Shown here in pieces: positions 53,670-64,000 of a DNA stretch of 64,000 nt. The notes beneath the pieces were generated by a model. The model searched no databases. It saw nothing but the letters and a program-made list of their open reading frames with translations, and was not told the DNA's origin. The position numbers were made by a program, and so were the translations under genes. Numbering within the stretch: the stretch's first letter is position 1; each line of letters opens with the position of its first letter. This DNA comes from Glandiceps talaboti (taxonomy: Eukaryota > Hemichordata > Enteropneusta > Spengelidae), in contig NC_135559.1 in assembly GCF_964340395.1 (NCBI RefSeq), positions 11,245,759 to 11,309,758 on the forward strand, read 5' to 3'.

Positions 53670-56600
53670 CTGGAGAAGTTTTTTTGTCTTTTTGAGATGT
53701 AGATATAATCTCTCAATTCTCTCCTCTTCTTCATTTGTCAATTGTGGCCTTTTTCTTTCATAGCCAACCTGCCATCCTTTAATTTCATGGAGACGACAAT
53801 ATCGATTAGTAGTTTTTGTCGTCTTCTCACTTCCTTTCAATTGAAACAGATATGTTTCCCATATGTCTCTTTCTTCATCACTGATCTGAAGGAGCAATAA
53901 TATTGTGTAGACATTCATATGGAGTGACTTGATTTTCGTTTTTTGTTTAAATACTATACAATGTATTTGCAAATAATATCTTGTCAATTTGTTCAATTGT
54001 TCCTTTGGTATTTGATTTAATTCATAATTATCGGATGACATGTTAATATACAGGTACAATCAAAATGGATTAATACATGTATGTAATCATTCAGCCAATG
54101 AACACCAAAACCAAGCAAGAATCAGCAGGTGGATGAACATTGGCATATGCCATTGTACTATATTTTGGGTTTATAGTTTGTTTTTTTCCAAATATAACTT
54201 CTTTCTGTACTGACTACTGAACTTGTTAATCACTTGTGCTAATTAAACCAAAACCTAATGATCTGAAACTATTGCAAATGTATACGGGCATAACTAATCT
54301 GCATGTCATTTATTGACACTGAATTGGGGATTGAACACAATGACTTTTAATTGTTATCACAGCTGAACTGTAAGGCATCACTAAGTGTCTGTCTGCCTGC
54401 CTGTCTGTCTGTCTGTCTGTGTTTGTCGAAAAATACTGCGCCGATCGCTTTGATACTCGATGGTCATATTACAAACTAAGTTCGAAATTGTTCAAATGAA
54501 GGTAATCACATCAAAGATGTCCATTTTGAGTCACAAATGTCATTCTTGGTGTGAGAAAATGCTTTGACTGAGTCCAGAATTGAAACATTATAGTTTCATT
54601 GATGCAATGCAATAATTAAATCATTTATGGGCACATTTCACACCTCAGTGTCAATAGCATGAAGATTATAAACATTTGTTTGAGCATGTAAGTATGTGGG
54701 GTTATATTTCCATGGTTTGAGGTTGCTTGGAAACAGTTTCAGTAAAATTAACTCATAGTTACTGCCCATGATTAAATAGATTCATTCATGCTACAGATAA
54801 AATATTTGTGGCAAAAAATGTTGTTTCAGTCGAAAAAAAACACTGTACAACTGTACAGTCAGGGAGTTTTAAAGATATTAACTAACATGCTGATTGATGT
54901 TACATATAGCTGTTAATGTTTATTCATTTTTATATGAATCCCTGTTCGCTGTCTTTGCAATATATGTGATCTGGCTGTTGCCATGGGCATTGTCTTGTTG
55001 CATGGCATATTTGCATACACGTTTTGATTGTTCATTTATCTAAGAATGTCTGGGTTTTTTTTCTTTGTGTAATACACCACTGTTGGTAACTTTTGCTAAG
55101 GGTATTTCTATATATTTTGTAAACATTTATTTACTCGCCTACCTGTCATTTGGTCATTGCTAAGGATGTGTTCATGATTACTTGAGTCATTTGTGAAGAC
55201 AAAATATATTGGAATACACTAGTATATATTTAAAAATGTATTTAAATGCACATAGCAACAGGACAATACCAATAGCAACAGTCAAATGATATTGTATATT
55301 GCAAGATAACAACAACCTAAGTGATGTATAGAAAAATGACTAAACATTCAAAGAATATATGCAAATATGTCTAGCAGCATGGCAACGTCCATAGCAAAAA
55401 TTAAATGTTCATGTATATTGCAAACATAATTGGATAGGTAACATTCAGGAAATGAACATCTGTACCAAGCATTGATCAGCATGTGGATAAAGAATTTAGG
55501 TATGTGTTCTTGTGCTCCAACATCATTGGCGTATTTTCATATGTGCTAGCTGTTTTGCTAAAATCACAATGACATTTTCACTTCCTATGCTGCGGCCATA
55601 TATAACTTTGGAGTCATTCCAACAGATACACAGTATGTGTACATAACACTTGCATTCTCTTTTATCAATACCTGCTGGCATTTTCCTTGAAAGTTATTAC
55701 TATAAATAAATGATCTGTACAAATACTATGATTATGAATGGTATGTAGCAGAATGGAATAACTTTTTACATCATACCTTTCCACTGTTATGTAGTAGAGT
55801 TATAGTTTTAAGTATGTCATCAAATTTAATTTTCGAACAATTTGGTATCGTTACTTTTGTTATTGATTTGTGTGGATATGTTCTCATCAGATCCCCATCT
55901 GTCACTTTCCAAGTTGAATCTGACATCCAATCCTACAAAGCAAACATAATATAGACTTATTATGAAAGCAGTAAATCAGTCAGAAACTAAACATCTATAT
56001 GTCAAGTTTATTATGTGTATAAACACAACTCTATTTTGGCAATAGCTATATCAAAAGATTGCTAGTGTGAGGGCAACTCAGAATATACATGTACAGGTCA
56101 TATTTTAGAGACAATGAAATTTAAAACATATTTCACAATCAACTGTAAAGACATATATTGACTATATTTATGTGTCTATACTCATATATCTTATACACCT
56201 GCAATTGAATTTTTAATGTTTTACTTGTCCACCCAACAATGTTACCATCTTTGCAAATGTACCACCACTTGGCGGTTGCTATGGCCCTTTAAAGCTTTGA
56301 CCAAAAACATTGCTAAAAATATTGACCTATTTTATTGACAACTCAAAGGAGTGTGCAAAAAATTCTATCAAAGCATTCCACCCATATTTTTTTCAAATTT
56401 AAGCGCAAAATATAATTTTCACCAAAAGACCCTGCTGGAAATAGTAAATACTGCAAATAGCTTTTAAAACATTCTAATACATGCTAATACACATTTCACA
56501 TTTTCTACATATACTTTCTACATATATAAATCAAAGAGATACCTTGTATGCAAATTGAAGTTGCAGCCCATTCATTGAGAATTTGTATTGGTGAGGGCCT

Positions 56601-56781
56601 GAATGCTGACTCAGAGTATTTAAATCATCAGCAAAGTGATATTTAAAATCTAAAACTTCTTTCACTTCGATGGCTTGTGCGCCTGAATATGAACTTTCAA
56701 TTACAGTCCTTAACTGTCCCATTGTTCTTGCTTCCTTCAGATGAAGCACCTGCGATATTCTGCTGAAGAACTGGTCTATGT
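53670..56781 (-). CDS. Unrecognised protein, partial: three consecutive internal exons
   Basis: Three minus-strand exons join in phase: 56781-56543, 55932-55777 and 53885-53670, each with AG acceptor and GT donor. They give about 203 residues. The first begins IDQFFSRISQVLHLKEART after a split codon, the second begins DWMSDSTWKVTDGDLMR, and the third is charged: ISDEERDIWETYLFQLKG and later LTNEEEERIERLYLHLKK, a likely helix. There is no signal peptide, membrane segment or motif I recognise, so I give no function. The last exon ends CTTCTCCAG|GTAAAT, so coding continues below 53670, but I could not place the terminal exon. Upstream exons are also unplaced; an ETS/YY1 promoter-like site at 58987-59031 is a reasonable start. 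Composition and frame continuity support a real gene; exact ends are unknown. Confidence 0.6.
54340..55470. repeat. Rearranged fragments of the TAGCACAACTG element family
   Basis: A CTGT microsatellite (54385-54421) follows CACAGCTGAACTG. Between 54900 and 55200, direct pieces with TTTGCAATATATGTGAT and GCTGTTGCCATGGGC occur. At 55240-55440 the same pieces are inverted (GCAACAGTCAAATGAT). It lies in the intron between exons 55777 and 53885 of the unrecognised gene. Confidence 0.5.
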
Positions 56782-57119
56782 CTGAAATAAAATGTAAATT
56801 ATGAATAATAAAATATCAATGAGATTGTGTCCTTTGCCAGACTCCTCTGAATGTAGTCTGTAACAGGGACACAAGGTTCAGTGGCACTAAAAATGACCCA
56901 TTATTATGCATGAATTAACCTGTTTAGAGTGTGCCTTCAAAACAGTATTTCCAAGCAACCTCAGAGGGTAATCTTCATGCCATCGACACTGACATGTGAA
57001 GTAGTACATAAAAGATTTAATGACTTTATTGCATCAATACAAATCTAACCTTTCATTTCTGGGTATTTCTCACACATAGAATCATTTTTTTTAAATTTCA
57101 AAATGCACAACTATGATGA

Positions 57120-57730
57120 TGCATTCATTTTAATTTTAACAATTTCACAACTTTACACCCAAGGTAATACACCCACCAAATCTCATGGCAATCAATCCAG
57201 CTGTACACACACTCACTCAGACAGACAGACAGACAGACACTGTTTGTTCCCTATAGCACTACTGACTTGGTTCAATTGTGTTAAAACAAAAAAACAACAA
57301 CACACCAATGGTGTTATGGCACAAATTGTTTACCCACATGCCAATGCATGCTAAGTATGAACATTTGGGTGTTGCTATGGGTGGGTGCGAACACATTGAC
57401 ATACATTTTGTAAATTTTCACTGACTTGGCCAGATGTTGTTTGACTAATATATAGTGTTGTCTGGTTGTTGTCAAGGCATAGTCATGGCTGCTTGGGCCA
57501 ATTGTGTTGAAATATTTTTATGAAAATCTGTATAGCAATTTTAATGACATTCCACCAAATATCAGCTTTGTTGACCATTTACTTGTTTGTGTTTTTTAAA
57601 ACATAAACATATGTATACATACACCCAATTTGCATATCCTGCTTGGTGAGAGCAATGTGTGCTTCTTCATGAATACACCAAAAGTGTATCATAAAGGCAT
57701 GACTTACTTGGCCCTATTTTGCATATACTA
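57120..57730. repeat. Two abutting fragments of the TAGCACAACTG element family
   Basis: A tail fragment (CCAAATCTCATGGCAATC, AGAC repeats, CCCTATAGCACTACTGA, ending near 57285) is followed by a head fragment (CACCAATGGTGTTATGGCAC onward). Head follows tail, as if two copies inserted side by side or as a tandem. Confidence 0.5.
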
Positions 57731-57914
57731 GTAACTGACTCTATCTTTTGGGGCAGATATCTTGTGGTGACTCACTGGCAAGTAATCACTGAATTATAAA
57801 CATTCCTTATTCAATCAATAGTAATCCCAAGTGACACAACGTAAACTGCTGTTTTCAAGAGAATTTGCTTCATTTTGAAAGGTTTTACACTATATGAATG
57901 AAACATTGATTTTC

Positions 57915-58137
57915 AAACAATTTGTGTACAAGTTACCATCCTATGGCATTCACAATTTGTACATACTTCATGCCCAGAGTGTTTCTCATAGAACAGAAAA
58001 AAATGCTGAAAACAAGACCCAGAAGCTAGTGATCCATACAGCATTTTGAATTTACTGCAAATACACTGATTAGCCATAATCCTCTTTAAATATGGATTTT
58101 TCTTTTTCAGTTTTGTTGTCAGTTTTACCACAATCTG
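57915..58137 (-). other. Weak exon candidate upstream of the unrecognised minus-strand gene
   Basis: A 70-plus-codon open stretch lies between an acceptor-like TTTTCATCCAG and a donor-like ATG|GTAACT. It is Cys- and Lys-rich (for example NQCICSKFKMLYGS and CTNCECHRM). Its end phase does not fit the main acceptor of the next exon (56781), but would fit a secondary acceptor inside that exon. I do not recognise the protein, and a chance open frame is quite possible. Confidence 0.2.
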
Positions 58138-58416
58138 GATGAAAATTTCTTTTAAAACTAACAGATTTAAAATATTTTTGATGCAAAAATTACATTAACA
58201 GTAGTTTTGCGAGTGAGCAATGAATCAATTTCACCTAGCAATAATTCAAATAAATCAAATCATGATCACAGGAGCACTTTTTACTTTTTTGTCCAATGAA
58301 TCACTTTGGTAAATTACTTTTGTTTCCATACTTTCACATCTACACACTCATGTTCCATTCCAGGTAGCTTTAATCATTAAAGCTATAGTATTAGTTTGTT
58401 TCCCACTTTACAGTGT

Positions 58417-58417
58417 T

Positions 58418-58445
<28 letters not shown>
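58417..58445. repeat. (CA)n microsatellite
   Basis: About 14 CA units after GTTCA. Confidence 0.9.
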
Positions 58446-58448
<3 letters not shown>

Positions 58449-58986
58449 TGCCATACCAATCACACTATTCAGCCTCATGCCTGTGCATGAATTATTTTGG
58501 TGTCAAAATAATACCACCAATGGTTTGTAGCACAATTGGCATCCCATACGTATACACTCTATGCCAAACTTTCTTTTAACTTAAAGGGGAACACACAACT
58601 CTAGGAAATTCCTAAAGTGGTTTTCCCCATTAACTTAAAGGTCCAAAAACATTTCCAAACACTCTTTGCCAAAATTCAGATATGAAATGTAAAACTTTTA
58701 ATAAAAACTTTCTTAAATTACAAAATTACACAAAATCTCTGAAAAAAATGACTGGGAAATGTACAGAAGAAAAAGAAAAAAAAAGAGGATTTTGAGGTCG
58801 GCTACAAATAATTCCAGTGTCTTACAGCTTTAACCCTGGAAAATGTTAATGATGAATGAAATAAACTAGGGATCTAAAATAATTTTGAGGCAATTTGAAT
58901 TTCAATTTTCTAACAAATTTACAAAGTCAACAACATTCAACTTGTACTAGTTGTGGTAGATATATATAGGGAAGAAATGTATTAAT

Positions 58987-59031
58987 CGCCATCTTAGTTT
59001 CCGTACGGCGACAATCCCAAGTACCCGGAAG
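58987..59031 (-). promoter_or_regulatory. ETS/YY1 promoter-like site, probably for the unrecognised minus-strand gene
   Basis: Read on the minus strand, CTTCCGG (59031-59025, ETS/GABP type) is followed 28 bases later by CTAAGATGGCG (58997-58987, YY1 initiator type). The spot is CpG-rich against an AT-rich background. The same ETS-plus-YY1 pairing stands at BAP18. The ATG inside the YY1 site has good Kozak context and opens 21 codons, but no donor in a suitable phase is visible, so I do not call it a start codon. A polypyrimidine-CAG just upstream also resembles an acceptor. Confidence 0.45.
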
Positions 59032-59616
59032 AGAGTCTGGAAAGAGAAGAAAAAAAATTAATAGTGACACACTTGTTAGTGAATAAATAATTTATAGATT
59101 TTTCACGGAATTTATTGTGATTTAATTATCTCTAATTACACCTGAACAATTACACCTAAACATATTACACTGTTGTGTACTATTTGTCACGGTGAACCTT
59201 AAGTATGAAATTTGTTGCTTGAATTCCAGTATTATTTTTCTTTTTCAATTCATTTTGCACTCTACAGTGAAACTCATGACACTGGTGAAATTTTAGTAAT
59301 CTGCATTTTCTACATGACTTTATTCATATTGCAGACATTCTAGTCAGCTGTATTAAATAAGAGAAAATAATCAATTTTTAACTAGCCCTTGAAAATTAAC
59401 ACACCTATTGACATGCTTTATCTAATGACCCATTTAGTCTATATAATTTCATACAGGGAAACATGCAAGTGGTAACAAATTGTGTGGTTATGTCAAGAAT
59501 AAATTTATGTTTGAAGACTACTGAATTTATGTGTTAGATTTTACAATGCATACAAAGTTATCAAAATTTAGATTCCTTGTTATTTGTAACTTGTGTAAGG
59601 TTTGAAAATCATGACA

Positions 59617-59693
59617 TTTATTGTTTCATCTTAGAATTAATGTGATATTCTGCTTTAAAAAGCTGTAATGTTTGATCTAGGCATGAGTTTATT
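59617..59693 (-). terminator. Candidate polyadenylation signals of the cyclin gene
   Basis: Two AATAAA hexamers on the minus strand (59693-59688 and 59622-59617) lie about 90 and 160 bases after the cyclin stop codon. They support the idea that the transcript ends here and does not run on into the next minus-strand gene. Confidence 0.45.
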
Positions 59694-59782
59694 ATAATGA
59701 CACATATAGATAAGACATTTTCATTGATTTATGCATAAAGTGTATAGTCATACTTTTATGAATAATATTGAGAAATATTACC

Positions 59783-62700
59783 TTATATTCTTTGAAATAT
59801 CATGTTGATGTGACACTCCTCTTTCATTTTAATAATTTCCATATTTATTTTTTCAAACTCTTCCTGGGTCACTGGTTCCCCCAGGAAGCACACATCCTAC
59901 AAGAGAAAAAAAATGTAATATTGAGGTCCATTTGAGCACATTAAAAGTACTATGAATAAATTGTTGCAAAGGAGAGAAAGAAGAACACATACATTTGTTA
60001 TGGTTACTATAAAACTGGACGTGTACATTTACGATGAACAGTGCAGTGCTTCATCTACCAAACTCCACAACAATAAACAGCTTATTATTTTGGTAATTAA
60101 TGTTGGACGTGTGTTAGGGGGAATGTTAGACTTGGCCAAGTCTCTAGGCTAATTATTCCCACTTTAAAAAAAAATCAAGACTGGCATCATCCTAACTTGC
60201 CCAAATCCGGTTTTATGGCAAACCACCACCTTTGAAAAAATCTGAAAAAAATTCAGTCACGTATTGCAAGAGCCTACATTGTAACATAGACCCTCCACCA
60301 ACTGACTGGGCTAGGGGAATGTGTATTGGTATTATAATATATTGACAATTTTAAACACACTTGATAAGACTTGACATTTTAATGTACACTGAAGTGCATT
60401 TGCATCATGTTCATATTTTGTCATAAATGTAGTCATCACTATAGCAACTGTAGAGTCCCACTCTGATGATGAACTAAACTTTGCGCTGAATATTCTACCC
60501 ATAACTGCAATTTGTTGTACAATGCTACTATAAATACATTTACCTAGGCAAACCTGTCAATTGGATACTATAATATTTTGTAACTATAGCAACAATGGAA
60601 TTCATCTTGAATGCATAATGAATGACTCCTATTTAAACCCACTAGAAAAATATAAACAATAAAGAACTACTTACTGTTAATTTGTCATCTGACACCATTG
60701 CCCCCATTATTAAGCACGAATGTGCTAAATGATGGGGGTTATATGTGTGCCTCAGATGGGGTGACAACAGTGTCAGGTTACTGAAGTACTGAAATTAAAA
60801 CAATAAATGTGGTTTAAGTTTAATTAAATAGTATTCTCTCTAGCTTTTCCAGCAAATCAATAATTAGATTAACTATTCAGACATCAAACTGTATGACTGA
60901 ACTAACTTGGAACTGAGTGCTAATACAGCAAAATCAGACAATTGTTCTCATACAAGTATAAGAAAACAACTTGCACTTTGTGTGGGATATAATCAATTTT
61001 CTCAGGTAAAACAGTTACATTTTCAGTTACTCAAAGCAAAGATCTATTAATCTCAGAGATGGAGGTAAAGTTGCTACAATTGTCTTCTTGGGATGCACTT
61101 AAGAATATAATATTCGAATAGAAATTTGCCAATCATATCGATATAGTTAATTAAGTTAATCTTACCATGGCAACATTTCTTGTTCCTGACAAGAGGCTTG
61201 GGTACACCTGGCAACACAATTCAAGTATTTCTGGTACACTTACATGTGCCAGGCTGTACCCAAGCATTCCCAGTATTGTCTTTTCCATTCCACACAATTC
61301 CTTTATTGTGAAAGTGTTTGCTGTATATTCGACAAACACTCTTCCTGCATAAAATGCAGTTTCATGGTATTTCCTGAATCAGAAAAAAATATATATATTC
61401 ATGAAAAAATGCAGTCATTTTACATGATACAACTTCTTACATTTCTTTGTACATCAGTATTCAAAGAAGAAGAAAAAATACCGCCAATGGCATTGTAGCA
61501 CAACTGTACAATTTTTTTAAAATGCTTATCCATATGCTAGTACATGCTAACAATAGGTGTTCATTTGCTGAATGACTATCCAGTTGCCATCCAACCATGT
61601 TGCCATCTTTGTGATATATGCGATCATTTGACTGTTGCTATGGATGTGGTCATGTTACTAGATATACTTGCATACACTAGTACAGTTGTGCTAAGAAATG
61701 TCTTGTTCTTTAATTCTTTAATCATATCAATATAATGGTAGATTACACCATAGACTATTGTCTATGATTACACACAATTCTCTCTGAATGGTATCCTTGG
61801 AGGTTCCTTATTTTTTAACTTCTTTATTAACCCATATTTGTCAACATTTTACACACAGTGATTATGTTTAAATAATATGTAGCAACAATACACTTAGGTA
61901 TTAAAAAATAAAGTTGTAAATTTGGCATAAAATGTACTAACATCTAAATGAAACATGTACTTTCAATAAAACTCTTCGCAGTGTCAAAGTATCACTAACT
62001 TGGGTAGACAGTGTGCATGATATGCTATAATATGCAAATTTCTTTTGTCATTCCTATTCAAATAAATATATTTCTGTGGCAAAGTCATAACAGGTGCATA
62101 TATTTCCCTTACTTTTGTAAAAACGATTTTTGCATGTCTTTCAAGAAAATGTGTTCACAAATTTCTAAAATTGCTGTCCTACAATAAATCTTTGATACCA
62201 GATAATTATATGCATTCAGAAACTCATCAGTGTCAATTGTAAGCTTCACACATGGCAAAAACATTCTTACGAACCCCTATACACAGTTGGGATTTGCCTG
62301 ACTTCAAGGGAATGATGTCCAAGCATACAAATCAGTGAATTGTTGGTACAATATCGTGCATTGATTAGGGGTCCTCAATTATGTGATCAGTCAAGATAGT
62401 GTATTAGACATTACATGAATTACATCACGTGGCTTGAAGTTCATGAAACTTTCTCAAAGCAACCCTACAGAGATTTTATTACCAGCTGTGTATATCTTAG
62501 TAATTTCATGATTACAAGGGAAATACATACAGGTTACACAAATCTAGGAATAAACACATTTTCTAAAAGCTTGAAGTCTGGAGAACTCATTTCTTGTGTT
62601 TACTTCCCTTATGCCACTGCCGAGAAATGAAGAGTGAATCCAGCTCCAGCTATTATGTAACAGAAGCTCTTACTGTGGACATGCAATCTCCCAGCATACA

Positions 62701-63249
62701 TAGGGAAATGTGAACATTAGTAATTCACTCTATTGTGTGACACAGGACACAGTGAACAAGTTAAGTATTGATAACTGATTTACTAATGTGCATAGTTCCC
62801 AATGCATGCTGGGAAACTATGTCCACTGTAAGAGTTGCGTCTCAGGAGCTAGATTCACTCTTCAGTTCTCTGAAATCACATGGAAGGAAAGTTATATAAA
62901 CATGAGAAATGGGTTCTCTAGACTTGAAGCCTTCAGAAAATGTGTTTATTTCGTAGAGCTATGTCCCCTTTAACTTGTACTTCTCAAAATTTCAAATCAT
63001 ATGCAAGAAATCAACAACTAAATATGGGACAACTGAAAGTACTTACATTGCAACCCAGAGACTAGCTGCTCCAGCCAGCTGCACTTCGTCTTTTAGCACT
63101 CCTCTTTTGGCAATATATACATCTAGCATATATATTGCTGTATGAAGAGTACAATTTGCCATTTTCAAGTCATCAATGACCTCAGCCATCCACTCAACCA
63201 CCACTCTTCGGTTGCCATTGCTTACCTCATTTATATGAGGTATTGGTTT
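59783..63249 (-). CDS. Divergent A/B-type cyclin, partial (5' end beyond window), last four exons
   Basis: Exons on the minus strand are 63249-63047, 61373-61166, 60788-60675 and 59896-59783 (stop TAA 59785-59783). They give 212 residues, joined in phase with GT-AG introns. The first cyclin box is clear: NRRVVVEWMAEV aligns with the MRAILVDWLVEV element of cyclin A, followed by TLHTAIYMLDVYI and LAGAASLWVAMKYHE. The Lys of MKYHE and the Glu of KELCGMEKTIL match the Lys-Glu pair by which cyclins hold their CDK. The Met and Leu of the hydrophobic substrate-docking patch are replaced (Asn, Val) while the Trp is kept. The second fold is recognisable but short (SVPEILELCCQVYP onward) and ends in a charged tail. 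It is likely a CDK-binding cyclin with altered docking, of no subtype I can name. N-terminal exons, including any degradation box, lie past base 64000. Confidence 0.8.
61496..61693. mobile_element. 198-bp MITE with perfect 14-bp terminal inverted repeats
   Basis: TAGCACAACTGTAC (61496-61509) and GTACAGTTGTGCTA (61680-61693) are exact reverse complements. The interior is one unit of the 49.3 kb element (ATGACTATCCAGTTGCC, TTTGACTGTTGCTATGG). It lies in the intron between the first two in-window cyclin exons. Confidence 0.7.
62540..62960. mobile_element. Foldback element in a cyclin-gene intron
   Basis: The left arm (about 62544-62725) and right arm (about 62780-62957) are imperfect reverse complements. 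Both begin TAAACACATTTTCT outward-in and share AGAGTGAATC(C/T)AGCTCC and CATTAGTAA. The right arm holds CAATGCATGCTGGGAAACT, a strong ZNF143-like match. No coding capacity. Confidence 0.65.
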
Positions 63250-63768
63250 CTGTAAGATAAGGAATGAGAATAAGTTTATGCTCAGAGAAGTATAGTATGT
63301 AACAACCCCTTGACAACTCAAGTACCATTTACTCATCAAGGTGGGTGTGAACAATGACAGAAGTTGCCACTGTCCTCTGGTATCAGGAGAAAATGGCCCC
63401 GCAAAATAATGGCACCACTCAGGAAAACATATTATAAACTTTATTGATCCAAATAAATTTGGAAATTGATTATGGTCGCCACAACACAAGAGCAGTGCCC
63501 TATTGCCTTAGTGTTGAAGAAGCAGGAGGAGACAGGAGTATGGGAGAAAACCTGCTGGGTTTTTTTGCAGGTACATTGCTGTACCCCTGAAAACAATCAA
63601 TTTCACCTTCATTGAACAATCATTTACAAGTGTTTATGGAAGGAATTTTACAAAAACCTAGTCAAATACCTGCACCTTTTCATATAAATTTGATACTATA
63701 CGTACAGACATACGGTAAAATGTTTGATTTGTTTGGCAGCAGTGTTCATCACTGTCATGGTCCGCGTA

Positions 63769-63785
63769 CACCCCCCCCCCCCCCC
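63769..63785. repeat. Poly-C tract
   Basis: A run of about 17 C, with the flanking sequence otherwise unremarkable. Upstream coding exons of the cyclin gene were not found between 63250 and 64000. Confidence 0.85.
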
Positions 63786-64000
63786 ATCCTCCTGACTGGA
63801 GAAACTGACCAGTCTGTCTGAATGTTTGAGTTCACCCATGGTTCACCAATCAAGTTTTCGATTTGCATTTTCAGTGTGTCATCATACCATAAAAACTATC
63901 AATGATGTTTATGAATTAATTAATTGAAAGTAAAATATGTATTATATATGTAGTTTTCTAAATATAATCTGTGTGTGATAGAACAGCATCTTTTTACGCT

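Noticed and set aside
58930-58992. ATGGCG in the YY1 site as start codon of the unrecognised gene
   Set aside because: The frame runs only 21 codons and offers no convincing donor in the phase needed; the ATG is more simply part of the YY1 motif.
56543-59783. Joining the cyclin exons to the unrecognised downstream exons as one gene
   Set aside because: The cyclin frame ends in TAA at 59785-59783, two AATAAA signals follow, and a promoter-like site lies between the two sets of exons.

Overview
The window is animal nuclear DNA. It is AT-rich and intron-rich, with GT-AG introns of roughly 0.4-6.5 kb, many microsatellites and many short non-coding mobile elements. Gene content suggests a marine invertebrate, most likely a non-vertebrate deuterostome (hemichordate, echinoderm or cephalochordate type): a BAP18 orthologue and a vertebrate-type alpha-2,8-sialyltransferase with all four sialyl motifs. 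The species cannot be fixed from sequence alone. I found no bacterial features, CRISPR, rRNA or convincing tRNA.

Layout. 1-5.4 kb: no confident gene; scrambled, possibly decayed coding matter on the minus strand. 5.4-7.0 kb: a small GC-rich patch, a dispersed repeat and a C-rich tract. 7.0-12.3 kb, plus strand: complete six-exon BAP18 gene (183 aa) behind a ZNF143/ETS/YY1-type promoter; its fourth intron holds a duplicated, stop-terminated copy of the start of exon 5. 12.3-20.3 kb: intergenic, with MITEs, a large CA array and a phase-compatible orphan terminal exon at 14.47 kb. 20.6-37.6 kb, plus strand: complete seven-exon ST8Sia gene (594 aa) whose first coding exon is only the ATG and whose stem is unusually long, Lys/Glu-rich and rich in N-glycosylation sequons. 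37.6-53.6 kb: intergenic, with foldback elements, tandem repeats and a cluster of AATCATGTGATT-like palindromes. 53.6-59.0 kb, minus strand: three phase-consistent exons of a gene I do not recognise, below an ETS/YY1 promoter-like site at 59.0 kb. 59.8-63.25 kb, minus strand: the last four exons of a divergent A/B-type cyclin whose 5' end lies beyond the window.

The four genes have unrelated jobs (chromatin reader subunit, Golgi glycosyltransferase, unknown, cell-cycle-type cyclin) and nothing suggests a shared pathway. All exon joins were made by hand from splice sites, reading-frame phase and family similarity. For the two complete genes the coding length is a whole number of codons, which supports the models. 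No single spectacular new system stands out. The best leads are the elongated charged ST8Sia stem, the unrecognised minus-strand gene, the divergent cyclin, the vestigial or alternative exons at BAP18, and several short inverted-repeat element families.
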